Shown here: positions 15,866 to 26,200 of the stretch, piece after piece
Position numbering within the stretch: the first letter of the stretch is position 1
Layout: every line of letters begins with the position of its first letter
DNA from: Marixanthotalea marina
Lineage (GTDB): Bacteria; Bacteroidota; Bacteroidia; Flavobacteriales; Flavobacteriaceae
Length of the DNA stretch: 64,000 nt
Assembly: GCA_018883545.1 (NCBI GenBank)
Contig: JAHLEH010000005.1
Location: 1 to 64,000 of the forward strand
Direction of reading: 5' to 3'
The notes under the pieces: generated by a model
What the model was told of the DNA's origin: nothing
The model's database searches: none
The model's input: the letters and a program-made list of their open reading frames with translations, nothing else
Program-made: the position numbers and the translations under genes

Positions 15866-16918
15866 ATGACATTTTCAACACGAATAAATAGTATAAGAAG
15901 ACGCATTATGCGCGCTATTACTAAGGGAGTAGGTAGTTCATATACCGAACCGAAATCTGGGTCGCTAAAGCCAGAGAATATAAAAAGCGTATTGATTATT
16001 AGGCCCAACCACCGGTTGGGCAACCAACTTTTGTTAACGCCTGTTGTGCAGGAGGTAATAGCTCAGTTTCCTAATTGTAAAATTGATTTGTTCGTGAAAG
16101 GTGGTGTGGCTTATCCGGTTTTTGAAAATTACAAGGAAATAAATAAAATCATTCAATTGCCAAGAAAACCTTTTAATGAGCTAATTAAGTATGCTAAGGT
16201 TTGGATTTCCATAAAAAAATCGCGTTACGACATGGTAATCAATGGTGATAAAAACTCCTCTTCTGGCAGGTTACTAACCAATTTGGCCAAAGCCGATTTT
16301 AAAATATTTGGTGATGTTAATGAGGAAATTCAACAAAAGTATGCCGATTACGAACATATTGCGAAGTACCCAGTTTATAATTTAAGGCAATTTGTAGAAA
16401 AATTAAGTGGTGAAAAAGTGAAGCGTCCTGTCCCGCTTTTGGATTTAAAATTAAATGCTGAAGAGCTTTCAAAAGGCAAAACTGTTTTAGATGATATTAT
16501 TAAAAATAACAAAAAGACCATTTGTATCTATACCAATGCCACTGGCGATAAGTGCTATTCTGAAGCTTGGTGGGAAACATTTTATGCTCGTTTATTAAAA
16601 GAGTTTCCAGAGTATAATATCATTGAAATGTTGCCTATTGAAAACATTTCTAAAATAAACTTTAAAGCACCTAACTTTTACAGTAAGGATATTCGCGAAA
16701 TGGGTGCCATTATTAAAAACACATCTATATTTATTGCTGCCGATAATGGCGTTATGCACTTGGCCAGCGCAGCGTTAACCCCAACCGTTGGTTTTTTCTC
16801 AGTAACCAGCGAAGACATGTATAGGCCTTATGGCAATGGCAGTGTTTCGTTAAACACTAACACAACATCAATTGATGATTGGATTGTTGAAGTTAAAAAA
16901 ATATTAAATCTTCAATAA
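15866..16918 (+). CDS. Glycosyltransferase family 9 (heptosyltransferase-like)
   Basis: 350 residues with the GT9 pattern: SVLIIRPNHRLGNQLLLTPVVQE at the N-terminal Rossmann domain and AADNGVMHLASAALTPTVGFF near the C-terminus. Family members add heptose or other sugars to lipid-linked glycans on the cytosolic face of the inner membrane. Stands alone with its own promoter; acceptor unknown. Confidence 0.88.
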   Translation: MTFSTRINSIRRRIMRAITKGVGSSYTEPKSGSLKPENIKSVLIIRPNHRLGNQLLLTPVVQEVIAQFPNCKIDLFVKGGVAYPVFENYKEINKIIQLPRKPFNELIKYAKVWISIKKSRYDMVINGDKNSSSGRLLTNLAKADFKIFGDVNEEIQQKYADYEHIAKYPVYNLRQFVEKLSGEKVKRPVPLLDLKLNAEELSKGKTVLDDIIKNNKKTICIYTNATGDKCYSEAWWETFYARLLKEFPEYNIIEMLPIENISKINFKAPNFYSKDIREMGAIIKNTSIFIAADNGVMHLASAALTPTVGFFSVTSEDMYRPYGNGSVSLNTNTTSIDDWIVEVKKILNLQ

Positions 16919-16959
16919 AACGATTTCTAATTATAGCTACTAATTTTCTTAAAAAACTA

Positions 16960-16975
16960 GTTGTCAATTGGTAAC
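16960..16975. promoter_or_regulatory. Imperfect palindrome upstream of OYE/osmC, possible operator
   Basis: GTTGTCAATTGGTAAC is an imperfect 16-bp palindrome centred on CAATTG, 102 bp before the Old Yellow Enzyme start. A second short palindrome, GTAATTAC, follows. No regulator gene is adjacent, so this is suggestive only. Confidence 0.25.
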
Positions 16976-17077
16976 ACATTCGTAATTACTAAAATTTATA
17001 ACCCAATTAAAAAAGCGTATTATAATAAATAAGCCTATGGTTTATTAAAGCCATATTTTTATGAAAAATTAATTTTT

Positions 17078-18187
17078 ATGAGTACACAAGCATTATTAAA
17101 ACCTTACAAAAGCAATAATTTAGATCTTAAAAATAGAGTTGTTATGGCTCCTATGACACGCAGTAGAGCCAACAACGATGGAAATATACCAACCGATGAA
17201 TTACAAGGCCTTTATTACGAACAGCGTGCTTCGGCAGGGTTAATTATAACCGAAGGCGCCCAAGTCTCACCAAGAGCTGTTGGCTACATAAACACCCCTG
17301 GAATCCACACAGAAGCCCAAGTAGAAGGTTGGAAAAAAATAACCAAACGTGTTCATGACAAAGGGGGCAAAATATTTTTACAGCTTTGGCATGTAGGGCG
17401 CGTGTCGCATCCCGATTTCCATAACGGCGAGTTGCCTTTGGCGCCTTCAGCTGTTAACCCACATGATGATGTATATACCAATGAAGGACTAAAAAAAACC
17501 CCCACACCTAAGGCAATGACGGTAGCGGAAATTAAAGAAACCGTCAGCGATTTTAAAAATGCCGCTAAAAATGCGATAGAGGCAGGGTTCGACGGTGTTG
17601 AAATACATTCTTCAAACGGCTATTTATTTCATCAGTTTTTTAGCAGTACTACCAATCTTAGAACCGATGAATATGGTGGCAGTACAGAAAATAAAGCCCG
17701 TTTTTTCTTTGAGGTGTTAGATGCTATTAAAGAAGTTGTGCCTGAGGAAAAAATTGGTGCACGGTTTAATCCGTCTTTAAACAATGTGTTTGGTATGACT
17801 ATGGACGAAAATAGCATTCCAACTTTTGAATATATTATTCAAAAGCTTAACGATTACAATTTAGCTTATGTTCATTTGTCTGAACCATTTACAGATGTAT
17901 CCGATATTCCTTATGCCGTAACTGAAATAGCAAAGCATTTCCGTCCGTTATATAACGGGACTTTAATGATCAATTCAGGTTTCACCCAAGAAAAAGGAAA
18001 TAAAATTATTGAAGCAGGTTATGCAGATTTAGTATCTTTTGGTAAATTGTACATATCTAATCCCGATTTGGTAGAACGTTTTGAAAACAATCTCGAATTG
18101 GCCGATTGGGACGCCGATACGTTTTATACGCCAGGCACTAAAGGATATACAGATTATCCAAAAGCTGAGGAATTACAACAAGTTTAA
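17078..18187 (+). CDS. Old Yellow Enzyme family alkene reductase
   Basis: 369 residues of FMN-dependent TIM barrel: LKNRVVMAPMTRSRA, GLIITEGAQVSPRAVGY, LQLWHVGRVSH, and the substrate-activating His/Asn pair in GVEIHSSNGYLFHQFF. The NemA/XenA-type class reduces activated alkenes such as enones, or nitro groups, with NAD(P)H in the cytosol. Followed after 19 bp by an OsmC peroxidase-like gene and a terminator, so the pair forms an electrophile/peroxide detoxification operon. Confidence 0.92.
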   Translation: MSTQALLKPYKSNNLDLKNRVVMAPMTRSRANNDGNIPTDELQGLYYEQRASAGLIITEGAQVSPRAVGYINTPGIHTEAQVEGWKKITKRVHDKGGKIFLQLWHVGRVSHPDFHNGELPLAPSAVNPHDDVYTNEGLKKTPTPKAMTVAEIKETVSDFKNAAKNAIEAGFDGVEIHSSNGYLFHQFFSSTTNLRTDEYGGSTENKARFFFEVLDAIKEVVPEEKIGARFNPSLNNVFGMTMDENSIPTFEYIIQKLNDYNLAYVHLSEPFTDVSDIPYAVTEIAKHFRPLYNGTLMINSGFTQEKGNKIIEAGYADLVSFGKLYISNPDLVERFENNLELADWDADTFYTPGTKGYTDYPKAEELQQV

Positions 18188-18206
18188 CAATTAAAAAGCT
18201 AATTTT

Positions 18207-18626
18207 ATGAAATTTACAAGAAAAGCCCAAGCCCAATGGAAAGGTGGCGGCAAAGATGGAAAAGGGACGTTAACATCAAACAGTGGTGTACTAAGTAATA
18301 CGCCTTATTCGTTTCACACACGATTTGAAGATGGCGATAAGGGCACCAATCCTGAAGAATTGGTAGGAGCGGCCCATGCAGGGTGTTTTGCCATGCAATT
18401 AAGCTTTTTACTGGTTGAAGCTGGGTTTACAGCTAATACACTAGATGTTGATGCTACAGTAACGTTTCAGGATGGAAAAGTAACAACCATTACCTTGAAT
18501 TTAAAAGGTGATGTGCCAAATATTGGTGCAGAACAATTTCAGGAAGTAGCGACCAAAGCCAAAGAGGTTTGTCCGATTTCCAATCTATTAAATGCAGAAA
18601 TTGTACTGAATGCCAGTTTGGTTTAA
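18207..18626 (+). CDS. OsmC family peroxiredoxin
   Basis: 139 residues, full-length OsmC fold: NPEELVGAAHAGCFAMQLS carries the peroxidatic Cys and KEVCPISNLLNAEI the resolving Cys. It should reduce organic hydroperoxides. Second gene of an operon with the alkene reductase; a terminator follows 24 bp after the stop. Confidence 0.93.
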   Translation: MKFTRKAQAQWKGGGKDGKGTLTSNSGVLSNTPYSFHTRFEDGDKGTNPEELVGAAHAGCFAMQLSFLLVEAGFTANTLDVDATVTFQDGKVTTITLNLKGDVPNIGAEQFQEVATKAKEVCPISNLLNAEIVLNASLV

Positions 18627-18649
18627 ATAAAATATAATTGACTAATAGA

Positions 18650-18683
18650 AAACCAGTACATGAAAGTGTGCTGGTTTTTTTTT
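18650..18683 (+). terminator. Rho-independent terminator after osmC
   Basis: AAACCAGTACA (18650-18660) pairs with TGTGCTGGTTT (one G-U) and is followed by a long T run. Confidence 0.85.
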
Positions 18684-18806
18684 ATGTTTTTTACCGATAA
18701 TTTCTGCACTTAAAAACCATTTATCGTAAAGTTTGGGCGTTCGTATAGTTTTTAGTTTTTTATCGGGTTAATCATTTAATTTTAAATAATTTAAAACATG
18801 AGCCCC

Positions 18807-19436
18807 ATGAAAAAAATATTAACTCTAGCTTGTTTAGTTTGTTTTTCGGCAATACCTTTTTTTGCTAACGCACAAGAATTGGCTGACAACTCAGAATCCT
18901 ACGGTGTTGATTATAAAAATCGTAGTGCACTCTACGACTATTCTGAAATCAACTTAAACAGTGTAGACACCGTTCCCGATTATTCGGATAAACTTGAAAA
19001 GCTTAAAATTACAGGAACCATTTACCAAAGTGATGGTGTAACTCCTGCCAAAGATGTAATTCTTTATGTTTTTCAACCGGATGATAAAGGAAACTATAAT
19101 ATGAAGCGTGACGAACACCGTAAACGTTATGTGTACCACAGAGCTTGGGTAAAAACTGATGCTGATGGAAAGTATACTTTTTATACATTCATGCCAGGTA
19201 AAATGATTCGAAGTAAAGAATTAAAACAAATTCATAGAATAATTAAAGAACCTGGAAAAGCAGAACAAGAATTAGCGCCATTTTTCTTTAATGACGATCC
19301 ATTAATTCCAGAATTAACCTTGGCTTGCCGTGCAGAAGCTGTAAAAAGTATGCTTCGTATTGAAGAAAAAGACGGTATGTACATTGCTACAAAAGACATT
19401 AAATTAGAAAAAACAAATTCGACCACGGACTTATAA
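18807..19436 (+). CDS. Secreted intradiol-dioxygenase-like protein
   Basis: 209 residues from ATG 18807 (an in-frame ATG three codons earlier is also possible). Signal peptide MKKILTLACLVCFSAIPFF...ANAQ. The mature part resembles the beta-sandwich of intradiol ring-cleavage dioxygenases: ITGTIYQSDGVTPAKDVILY, HRAWVKTDADGKYTFYTFMP, IHRIIKEPG and FFFNDDPLIPE. The equivalents of some iron ligands may be present (Tyr, His in IHR), but the full 2-Tyr/2-His set was not confirmed. Export to the periplasm is unusual for aromatic degradation enzymes. A terminator follows. Confidence 0.7.
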   Translation: MKKILTLACLVCFSAIPFFANAQELADNSESYGVDYKNRSALYDYSEINLNSVDTVPDYSDKLEKLKITGTIYQSDGVTPAKDVILYVFQPDDKGNYNMKRDEHRKRYVYHRAWVKTDADGKYTFYTFMPGKMIRSKELKQIHRIIKEPGKAEQELAPFFFNDDPLIPELTLACRAEAVKSMLRIEEKDGMYIATKDIKLEKTNSTTDL

Positions 19437-19452
19437 AATTGCTACTTAAGTT

Positions 19453-19487
19453 AAAAAGCCAGTATGTTTTACATATTGGCTTTTTTT
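19453..19487. terminator. Bidirectional terminator
   Basis: AAGCCAGTATGT at 19456-19467 pairs with 19471-19482 (one G-U), loop TTT, with A and T runs on both sides. It serves the plus-strand dioxygenase-like gene and the convergent GH30 gene. Confidence 0.88.
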
Positions 19488-19503
19488 ATTAAAACAGTTA
19501 TTA

Positions 19504-20793
19504 TTAATCTGTAATCACAATTGTTGCGACACTTTTTGCCGGCAAAGTGAATAAAAGATCTCCGTCGATTTCTTCTAAATCGGTTTTTTCAACGTTTTTG
19601 CTTAAAGATGTTATGTACAAATCAGCTGAACTGGGCACCACATTATCTACAGCAAAGCCAACACCATTAACACTGGAAATATTTTGGTTTATAACAACAA
19701 TTACCGTTTTGTTATTGCCTTTATACGCCGTTACATTTAGGCCTTTGTTAACTGTTGTTTGTGCTTGAACTCTGCGGTAACCAGGTCTTACAAATCTGGA
19801 AAAATGAGAAAAAGCATAGCCTCTTTTTAAAACTTGATCTCTACTAGTGCCTTGTTCTCCATCACCCATAAACGAGTAATAGCGTTGAATGTACCACCAC
19901 ACATAAGCATTCCAATTTAAAGTCATTGATTGGTGTATGGTTGAAAGCATGTCCATGGTTTCGTTCCATATAGTTCCAGGAGATAGTTGAGACCATGTGC
20001 TTGTTGAATTTTGGTTCATTAAATATTCAGTCATCCAAACTTCTTTTCCTTTTTGTTCGGCAAGCGGGTAGGGATCTAAACCGCCGCCATAAATATGCCC
20101 GCCTATAATGTCAACATTGTCAACAGCTACTGGATCATTAAGAATGGGATCTGAAAAATTTCTTCTGAACTGAAAGGATTCAGGAGCAATGACTTTATTT
20201 TCAATATCTTGGGCATTTTCCTTCATAAAGGTCAACATTTCTTCTGAAGTCCATCGTGTCCACTCGCCCCAATCGGGTTCGTTTTGTATGGATATAGCAT
20301 ATAAAGGTACCCCATTATCTTCCATATATGTGTTAAAAGCATTTAAATGGTCTACATATTCACCATATTTCTCGGGTAGTACACGCGCGTGTGAACTATT
20401 GGGATCTAATAGTTGAGATGGAGCATTCCAAGGACTTGCAAATACTTTAACGCCTTTAGAGATGGCATATTGAGCTGTAGGAAGCTCCAATTCCCAAAGG
20501 TTAGGGTCTGGATCTACATGAACCCTTAAAATACTGAAGCCAAGTTTGCCATCGCCCTCACCAAAAACCAATTCGCGTTCGTTTTCATTTAAATCGGTTC
20601 TCCAAATAGGATGGTTAATACCACCAAAACCCTGAATAAGTTGATATTGTTCGGAAGTCGTAACATTAACTTTTGTGGTTAACTTTAAAACAGGGGGTTG
20701 GACTTCATTGTTTGTTTCTTCACTATCGCTACTACTACAAGATAAAATAAGTAATGCAAGTAGGTAAGCAAAATGGATTTTCAATTGTTTCAT
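19504..20793 (-). CDS. GH30 glycoside hydrolase lipoprotein (probable glucuronoxylanase)
   Basis: 429 residues. Lipobox LILSC then a GH30 (beta/alpha)8 plus beta-sandwich enzyme: QGFGGINHPIWRTDL, LRVHVDPDPNLW, acid/base Glu in ISIQNEPDW, nucleophile Glu in VWMTEYL, and the C-terminal FVRPGYRRVQAQ typical of subfamily 8-like xylanases. Likely surface or periplasmic cleavage of glucuronoxylan or a related glycan. Neighbouring sugar genes (GH54 at 23.3 kb) support plant or algal polysaccharide use. Exact specificity needs phylogeny. Confidence 0.88.
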   Translation of the reverse strand: MKQLKIHFAYLLALLILSCSSSDSEETNNEVQPPVLKLTTKVNVTTSEQYQLIQGFGGINHPIWRTDLNENERELVFGEGDGKLGFSILRVHVDPDPNLWELELPTAQYAISKGVKVFASPWNAPSQLLDPNSSHARVLPEKYGEYVDHLNAFNTYMEDNGVPLYAISIQNEPDWGEWTRWTSEEMLTFMKENAQDIENKVIAPESFQFRRNFSDPILNDPVAVDNVDIIGGHIYGGGLDPYPLAEQKGKEVWMTEYLMNQNSTSTWSQLSPGTIWNETMDMLSTIHQSMTLNWNAYVWWYIQRYYSFMGDGEQGTSRDQVLKRGYAFSHFSRFVRPGYRRVQAQTTVNKGLNVTAYKGNNKTVIVVINQNISSVNGVGFAVDNVVPSSADLYITSLSKNVEKTDLEEIDGDLLFTLPAKSVATIVITD

Positions 20794-20957
20794 AATGTCT
20801 TAATTATAGTTAGTTGTATAGACTACATAAATACAATTAAAGACATGTTACATATTTTTAACTTTACAACATTCTTTTCAAATTTTGAAACATTTGAATG
20901 CTTATAAATATTTTTCAATATTAATTTTAGTAATGATTGATTCTTTCTCTTACAATT

Positions 20958-22334
20958 TTATTCAACCCAAACAGTTTTGATATTTGTAAATTCCTTAATA
21001 CCGTAACCGGAAAGTTCCCGGCCATAGCCACTGTTTTTAATACCGCCAAAAGGCAATCGTGGGTCTGAAGCAACCAGTTTATTTACAAAATTATTTCCGG
21101 CTTCCAACTGCAATGCTATTTGTTCACCACGCTCAGCGTCACTGGTTATAACTCCAGAACCCAAACCAAATGTAGAATGGTTAGCAAGTTCTACGGCATG
21201 TTTTTCGTCTTTGGCACGAACTACCGATGCTACCGGTCCAAACAATTCGTTATCGAAGCCTTCCATACCGGGTTTAACTTCCGATAAAATAGTGGCGGGG
21301 TAGTAAGAGCCTTTGTGCTCTGGAACAAAACCACCTAACACTAATTTTGCACCTTGTTTTATGGTTTTTGTTACTTGGTCGTGTAATTCATCTCGCAAAT
21401 CCATTCGGGCTAGAGGACCATAATAAGTGTCTTCGTCTGTTGGAGAACCCATCTTGGCCGCTTTCATTTTTTTTGTAAACAGTTCTAAAAAATCATCATA
21501 AATACGTTCTAAAACAATAAAACGTTTGGCGGCAATACAAGTTTGCCCGTTGTTTTGCAACCTTCCAAAAGTGGCCAGGTCGGTGGCTTTGTCTAGGTCG
21601 GCATCCTCTAAAATAATATAGGCATCACTGCCTCCCAATTCCATCACGGTTTTTTTAAGATGCTTACCTGCAATAGCGGCTACCGATCGTCCCGCAGGTT
21701 CGCTTCCCGTTAGGGTAACGGCTGCAATATGTTTGTCGGCTATAATAGGCTCAACATCCTGCGCTTTTAAATTTAAATTGGTAAAAATGCCATCGGGAAA
21801 TCCAGCTTTATTAAAAAGCGACTCCAAAGCAAACGCACAACCTTGCACATTGGATGCGTGTTTTAAAACGCCAACATTCCCAGCCATTAACGCAGGTGCG
21901 GCAAAGCGTATTACTTGGTAAAACGGAAAGTTCCACGGCATAATGGCCAGTACCACACCAATGGGTTGAAAAGTTACGTAGCTTTTATAGGCTTCAGTTT
22001 TAATATGCTCATCAGACAATAACGATTCAGCATTATCGGCATAGTAATTACAAACCCAAGCACATTTTTCTATTTCTTTTCTGGATTGCTCTATGGTTTT
22101 GCCCATTTCTTGGGTTGCCAATTGGGCGTATGTTTCTTTATTGTCTAAAAAAATATTAGCCAAATTTTTCGTTAATGAGGCGCGTTCTTTAAAGGAGGTT
22201 TGTTTCCAATTCCTAAAAGTCATTTGGGCTTTTGCAATGCTGATTTTTGCTTCATCAACTGAAAGTCGTTGATATTCTGCAATTTTTTCTTCAGTAGCTG
22301 GGTTGATGGATATGATGGTATTTTTTGAAGTCAT
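20958..22334 (-). CDS. NAD(P)-dependent aldehyde dehydrogenase (succinate-semialdehyde type)
   Basis: 458 residues of the ALDH superfamily: MPWNFPFYQVIRF, VTLTGSEPAGR, catalytic Glu in VMELGGSDAY, catalytic Cys in NNGQTCIAAKR, and PFGGIKNSGYGRELS. Length and motifs fit short succinate-semialdehyde dehydrogenases (GabD/Sad group). Cytosolic. No GABA aminotransferase is adjacent, so physiological substrate is open. Confidence 0.87.
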   Translation of the reverse strand: MTSKNTIISINPATEEKIAEYQRLSVDEAKISIAKAQMTFRNWKQTSFKERASLTKNLANIFLDNKETYAQLATQEMGKTIEQSRKEIEKCAWVCNYYADNAESLLSDEHIKTEAYKSYVTFQPIGVVLAIMPWNFPFYQVIRFAAPALMAGNVGVLKHASNVQGCAFALESLFNKAGFPDGIFTNLNLKAQDVEPIIADKHIAAVTLTGSEPAGRSVAAIAGKHLKKTVMELGGSDAYIILEDADLDKATDLATFGRLQNNGQTCIAAKRFIVLERIYDDFLELFTKKMKAAKMGSPTDEDTYYGPLARMDLRDELHDQVTKTIKQGAKLVLGGFVPEHKGSYYPATILSEVKPGMEGFDNELFGPVASVVRAKDEKHAVELANHSTFGLGSGVITSDAERGEQIALQLEAGNNFVNKLVASDPRLPFGGIKNSGYGRELSGYGIKEFTNIKTVWVE

Positions 22335-22510
22335 TTGTGTTTTTGATTAAACTTAAAAATACAAAAAATGTTAGACTTGTTAATTGTGATTATGCTCTGA
22401 CTTTTGGTGTTCTATTCAAAAAATTAAACAATCATTAACAAGATGAAGCATTAAAAATCATTATATTTAATAGAGTGTCAGTAATTTGTATTAAAAATAA
22501 ATATTGAAGT

Positions 22511-23062
22511 ATGAAAAAGATTTTATTTATAGGCATTGCCTTAATTTTTGTGTCTTGTGGTTCTAGTAATAGTAAAAGTAATGAACAAACCGAGGGAATA
22601 CTAAACGAAATGGTGAATGAAAAAACGTTTGAAATGAAATTTAACTGGGCTTATCCAAGGGTAACATCGGCTATGCAGCAATTAACCAACTCTGGACTGA
22701 TTCCTAACGGAAGCACTGCGGGAAGTATTGATTTAACAGGTATTGGCAATTATTTCAAAATGGAAAATGATTCGGTAAAAGCTGAATTACCTTATTATGG
22801 CGAACGTCAATTTGGAGGAGCTTACGGCGCCAATGCCGGTATCGAATTTGAGGACGTCCCCCAAAACCTAAATATTAAAAATGGGAAAAATGGCAGTTAC
22901 GAGGTTCGATTTGATGTTAATGATAAAAATACCAATACAGAAAGCTACAGGATTTTTATACAGCTATTCCCTAATTTAACCAGCAACCTTACAATTAATA
23001 GCTCTAACCGAAATAATATTCAGTATCGTGGTAAAATTTATGCAATTGACACTATAGATTAA
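22511..23062 (+). CDS. DUF4251 lipoprotein
   Basis: 183 residues. Lipobox FVSCGSS at the end of an 18-residue signal sequence, then a beta-rich domain: FNWAYPRVTSAMQQL, GIGNYFKMENDSVKAELPYYGERQFG and YRIFIQLFPN. The motif AELPYYGERQ is characteristic of DUF4251, a Bacteroidota envelope family of unknown function. Monocistronic. Confidence 0.85.
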   Translation: MKKILFIGIALIFVSCGSSNSKSNEQTEGILNEMVNEKTFEMKFNWAYPRVTSAMQQLTNSGLIPNGSTAGSIDLTGIGNYFKMENDSVKAELPYYGERQFGGAYGANAGIEFEDVPQNLNIKNGKNGSYEVRFDVNDKNTNTESYRIFIQLFPNLTSNLTINSSNRNNIQYRGKIYAIDTID

Positions 23063-23297
23063 TCCATTTATTTCTGTTGAAAATCTTAAAAGTTATTCTT
23101 TTAGTTTAGTCATTTTAAACCCAATCATTTCTAAATGGGTTAGTACTTTTTGGTAATAAATTATTATTGTTGTTACTATAGCCTGAGTATTTTATATTTT
23201 TAGTGTTAAGGATAACCACATGAAAATAATTTAGACAATCTTTTTCACTAATTTTATTATATTACACTTTCAACTAAACCATACAAACAACTAAATT

Positions 23298-26200
23298 ATG
23301 AATACCCGAAAATCGTCCTTATCAACTCTAGTTTTTTTAAGTTTCACGCTATTAATATTCTTGTCAAGCTGTAAAAACACCCTAGCGAGACCAGAAGGCC
23401 CAGGCGATATCTATGCAGTAGCTGGTTTTACCCCAACAGCAGCACACAGTACTACGAGGGCTTTGTTTGCTAATTATGATGGGCCATTGTATCAATTAAC
23501 ACGTGAATCTGATGGTGAAACTTTAGATATTGGCGTTGTACAACCCAGTGCTGGTGACCCAGGAGGTTATGCCGATGCAGCTGCTCAAGATGCTTTTTGT
23601 GTCGACTCCTCTTGTTGGATTAGCATCATTTACGATCAATCTGGTAATGGCAACGATTTAAAACAAGCACCGCCAGGAACTTTTAGAGGAGTTGCTAAAG
23701 GAGGTTTTAACAGTTTGCCTTTGGCAGATATGGCACCTATAACCATTAACGGACATAAAGTGTATGGTACTTTCATAATGCCTGGTTCTGGCTTACGAAA
23801 CAATAATGCCGTAGGTCTTGCCATTAACGATGAGCCAGAAGGTATTTATATGGTTTTGGATGGCACGCACTATTCCAGCGGCTGCTGTTTTAACTATGGC
23901 AATACTTCTACAAGCAGTAGGGCAGTGGGTACAGGCACAATGTCTACAGTGTATTATGGCACAGCTACTGCTTGGGGCAAAGGTGAGGGGGAAGGGCCTT
24001 GGATTATGTCCGATATGGAAGCGGGCCTTTTTTCAGGATATGAAACCAAGGAAAATGCTGCCAATCCTACCATAGATTCTTGGCGATTTGTAACGGGTAT
24101 GGTAAATGGCGGCGGTGGTAACCAATGGGAAATTTGGGGTGCCGATGCGCAGACCGATAGTCTGATTAATTTCTACAAGGGTGAGCGGCCGCAATCAAAA
24201 GAAAACGATACGTATTTCCCCATGCACCGTAAAGGCTCCATACAGTTGGGTAACGGTGGTGATAACGGTAATGGGTCTGCAGGTACGTTTTATGAAGGCA
24301 TTATGACGTCTGGTTACCCTACCGAAGCTGTTGTTAAAGCCGTTCAGGAAAATATTGCTGCGGCCAATTACAATGTACCAACGGTAGATGTATCGCGATT
24401 AACAAGTTTTACGCCCAAATCATCTAAAGAATTAACGGTAACATTTACAAACACATCTTCAAAACCTGTATCTAATGTAGAATTGACTTTAGAAATGCCA
24501 GAAGGATGGCCTTCTGTGGGAGCCAAAACCTTGAGTGAATCCATCGCTCCGGGTGCTACTATTGAAACAATTTTTAATATAAGCTCTCCAGAATCTGTAG
24601 CCGCAGGCTATTTAAGAGCCAAAGCTACTTGGAGTGATAAAACGTATGAAACCTCACAGCGCATTCGAAATGTGCTTCCTATAAAGATTAACGAAGCCAG
24701 TTTTAGTGGGGGCGACAACCCTACCAATCAATTTTTGGAACTGTATAATACGTCCACCGAAGCTGTAGATATTTCCAATTGGATGGTCATTAATACCCCT
24801 GGGGAAGGTGCTCCTTTAGAAATGGGAAGGATTCCCGAAGGTACAACCTTGGGTGCTGGTGAATTCTATCTTTTTGGTTTGGCGCCTTCTGGTTTGGTGG
24901 CGCCAGTGAGTGCTGGCGATAATAGTATTAATGTACGTAGCACAGAAGGTTTAAAACTAGGACAGGAAATTATTATTGATACTGAAAAGGCTACCATTTC
25001 CAATATTGGTACGCCGGCTTCAGAAAAAACCATAGTTTTTGTACCTGTATCTACGGGGCCTTGGCTTCATTTTCCTGCAGGTACTACTAATTTACCTGTG
25101 GCCAATGCGGATGGTTTTAAGGTAGGTGATAAAATTGGAATTGACTTAGGAGGCAATTACGAAGTGGCCACTGTTACCGAAGTAGGTAAAGCTGCTACAC
25201 AAAGTAATTTAGCTGAACCTGCAAAAGTAGGGGATACCATCATAAAAGTTTGGCGAAATGCCAATATGAGTCCGGGTGATACGCTTACCATCAATACAGG
25301 TGCTCGCATAGAATTGGCCGTTGTAAAAAATGTCATTAAGGAGGTACAAAGACCTTATCGTGGCCGATTTGAAGGCGAACCAGGTGAAGTGGAATTGGTG
25401 GCACCACTACAAAAAGATCACATGCTAGAGGTGGATGTATCATCTCCAGGAACAGGTATCAGTTTTACGCCAGCTACGCGTTTTGCCCATAAAAGTGGCG
25501 ATGCCGTTCAGGCATTGGGAAGTGGTGTAACACTCAAAACAGGTTTGGCTGAAAATCATAATACAGGAGCTCCAATTCTTTTTTCAGGCGCTACTCATGT
25601 TGGCTATCAAGGTAACGTAGAAGCCAATCAATATTACGGATTACCCATGTCTATCTATGCAGGATCTATAGCCTTAATGCATGGCGATGTGCTTATGGAT
25701 GCCCTTATTTATGGTTCGCCACAAGGAAACTCAAGTTCCAGAGGTTCAGTGGCAACACCTGAAATAGCAATTCTGGAAGGTGACCAAGGTCAGGGTGGTT
25801 GCATAGCCGTGCTTCCAGGAAGCAGTCAAGGGTCATTTACCGATGCGTACGACCCAATGATTAGAAGTTTAGGGCGTTACCCAAATGGTCAAGATACCGA
25901 TAGCAATTGCGAAGATTTTACCTCACAAACGGTTATGACGCTAGCAAGTGCAACCTCAGTAGGTTCAAAAAATATAAAATTGGCCAGTGTAGATGGCTTG
26001 AGTGCAGGGCAATCATTGGTAATTGGTACAGGTGCTAATACAGAAACAGTCATCATAACCCAAGTGGGTACACCTGGAGCAACTAAGTTAACAGCTTCTG
26101 TATCTTCAGGTAGTACAAGCATTCCGGTAGATAATATATTTGGATTTAGTGAAGGACAAAGCATTACCATTGGTACTGGATCACGAATGGAAACAGTAGA

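Noticed and set aside
23118-23141. Hairpin AACCCA/TGGGTT after the DUF4251 gene as a terminator
   Set aside because: Only 6 bp with a 12-nt loop and a delayed short T run; too weak to list.
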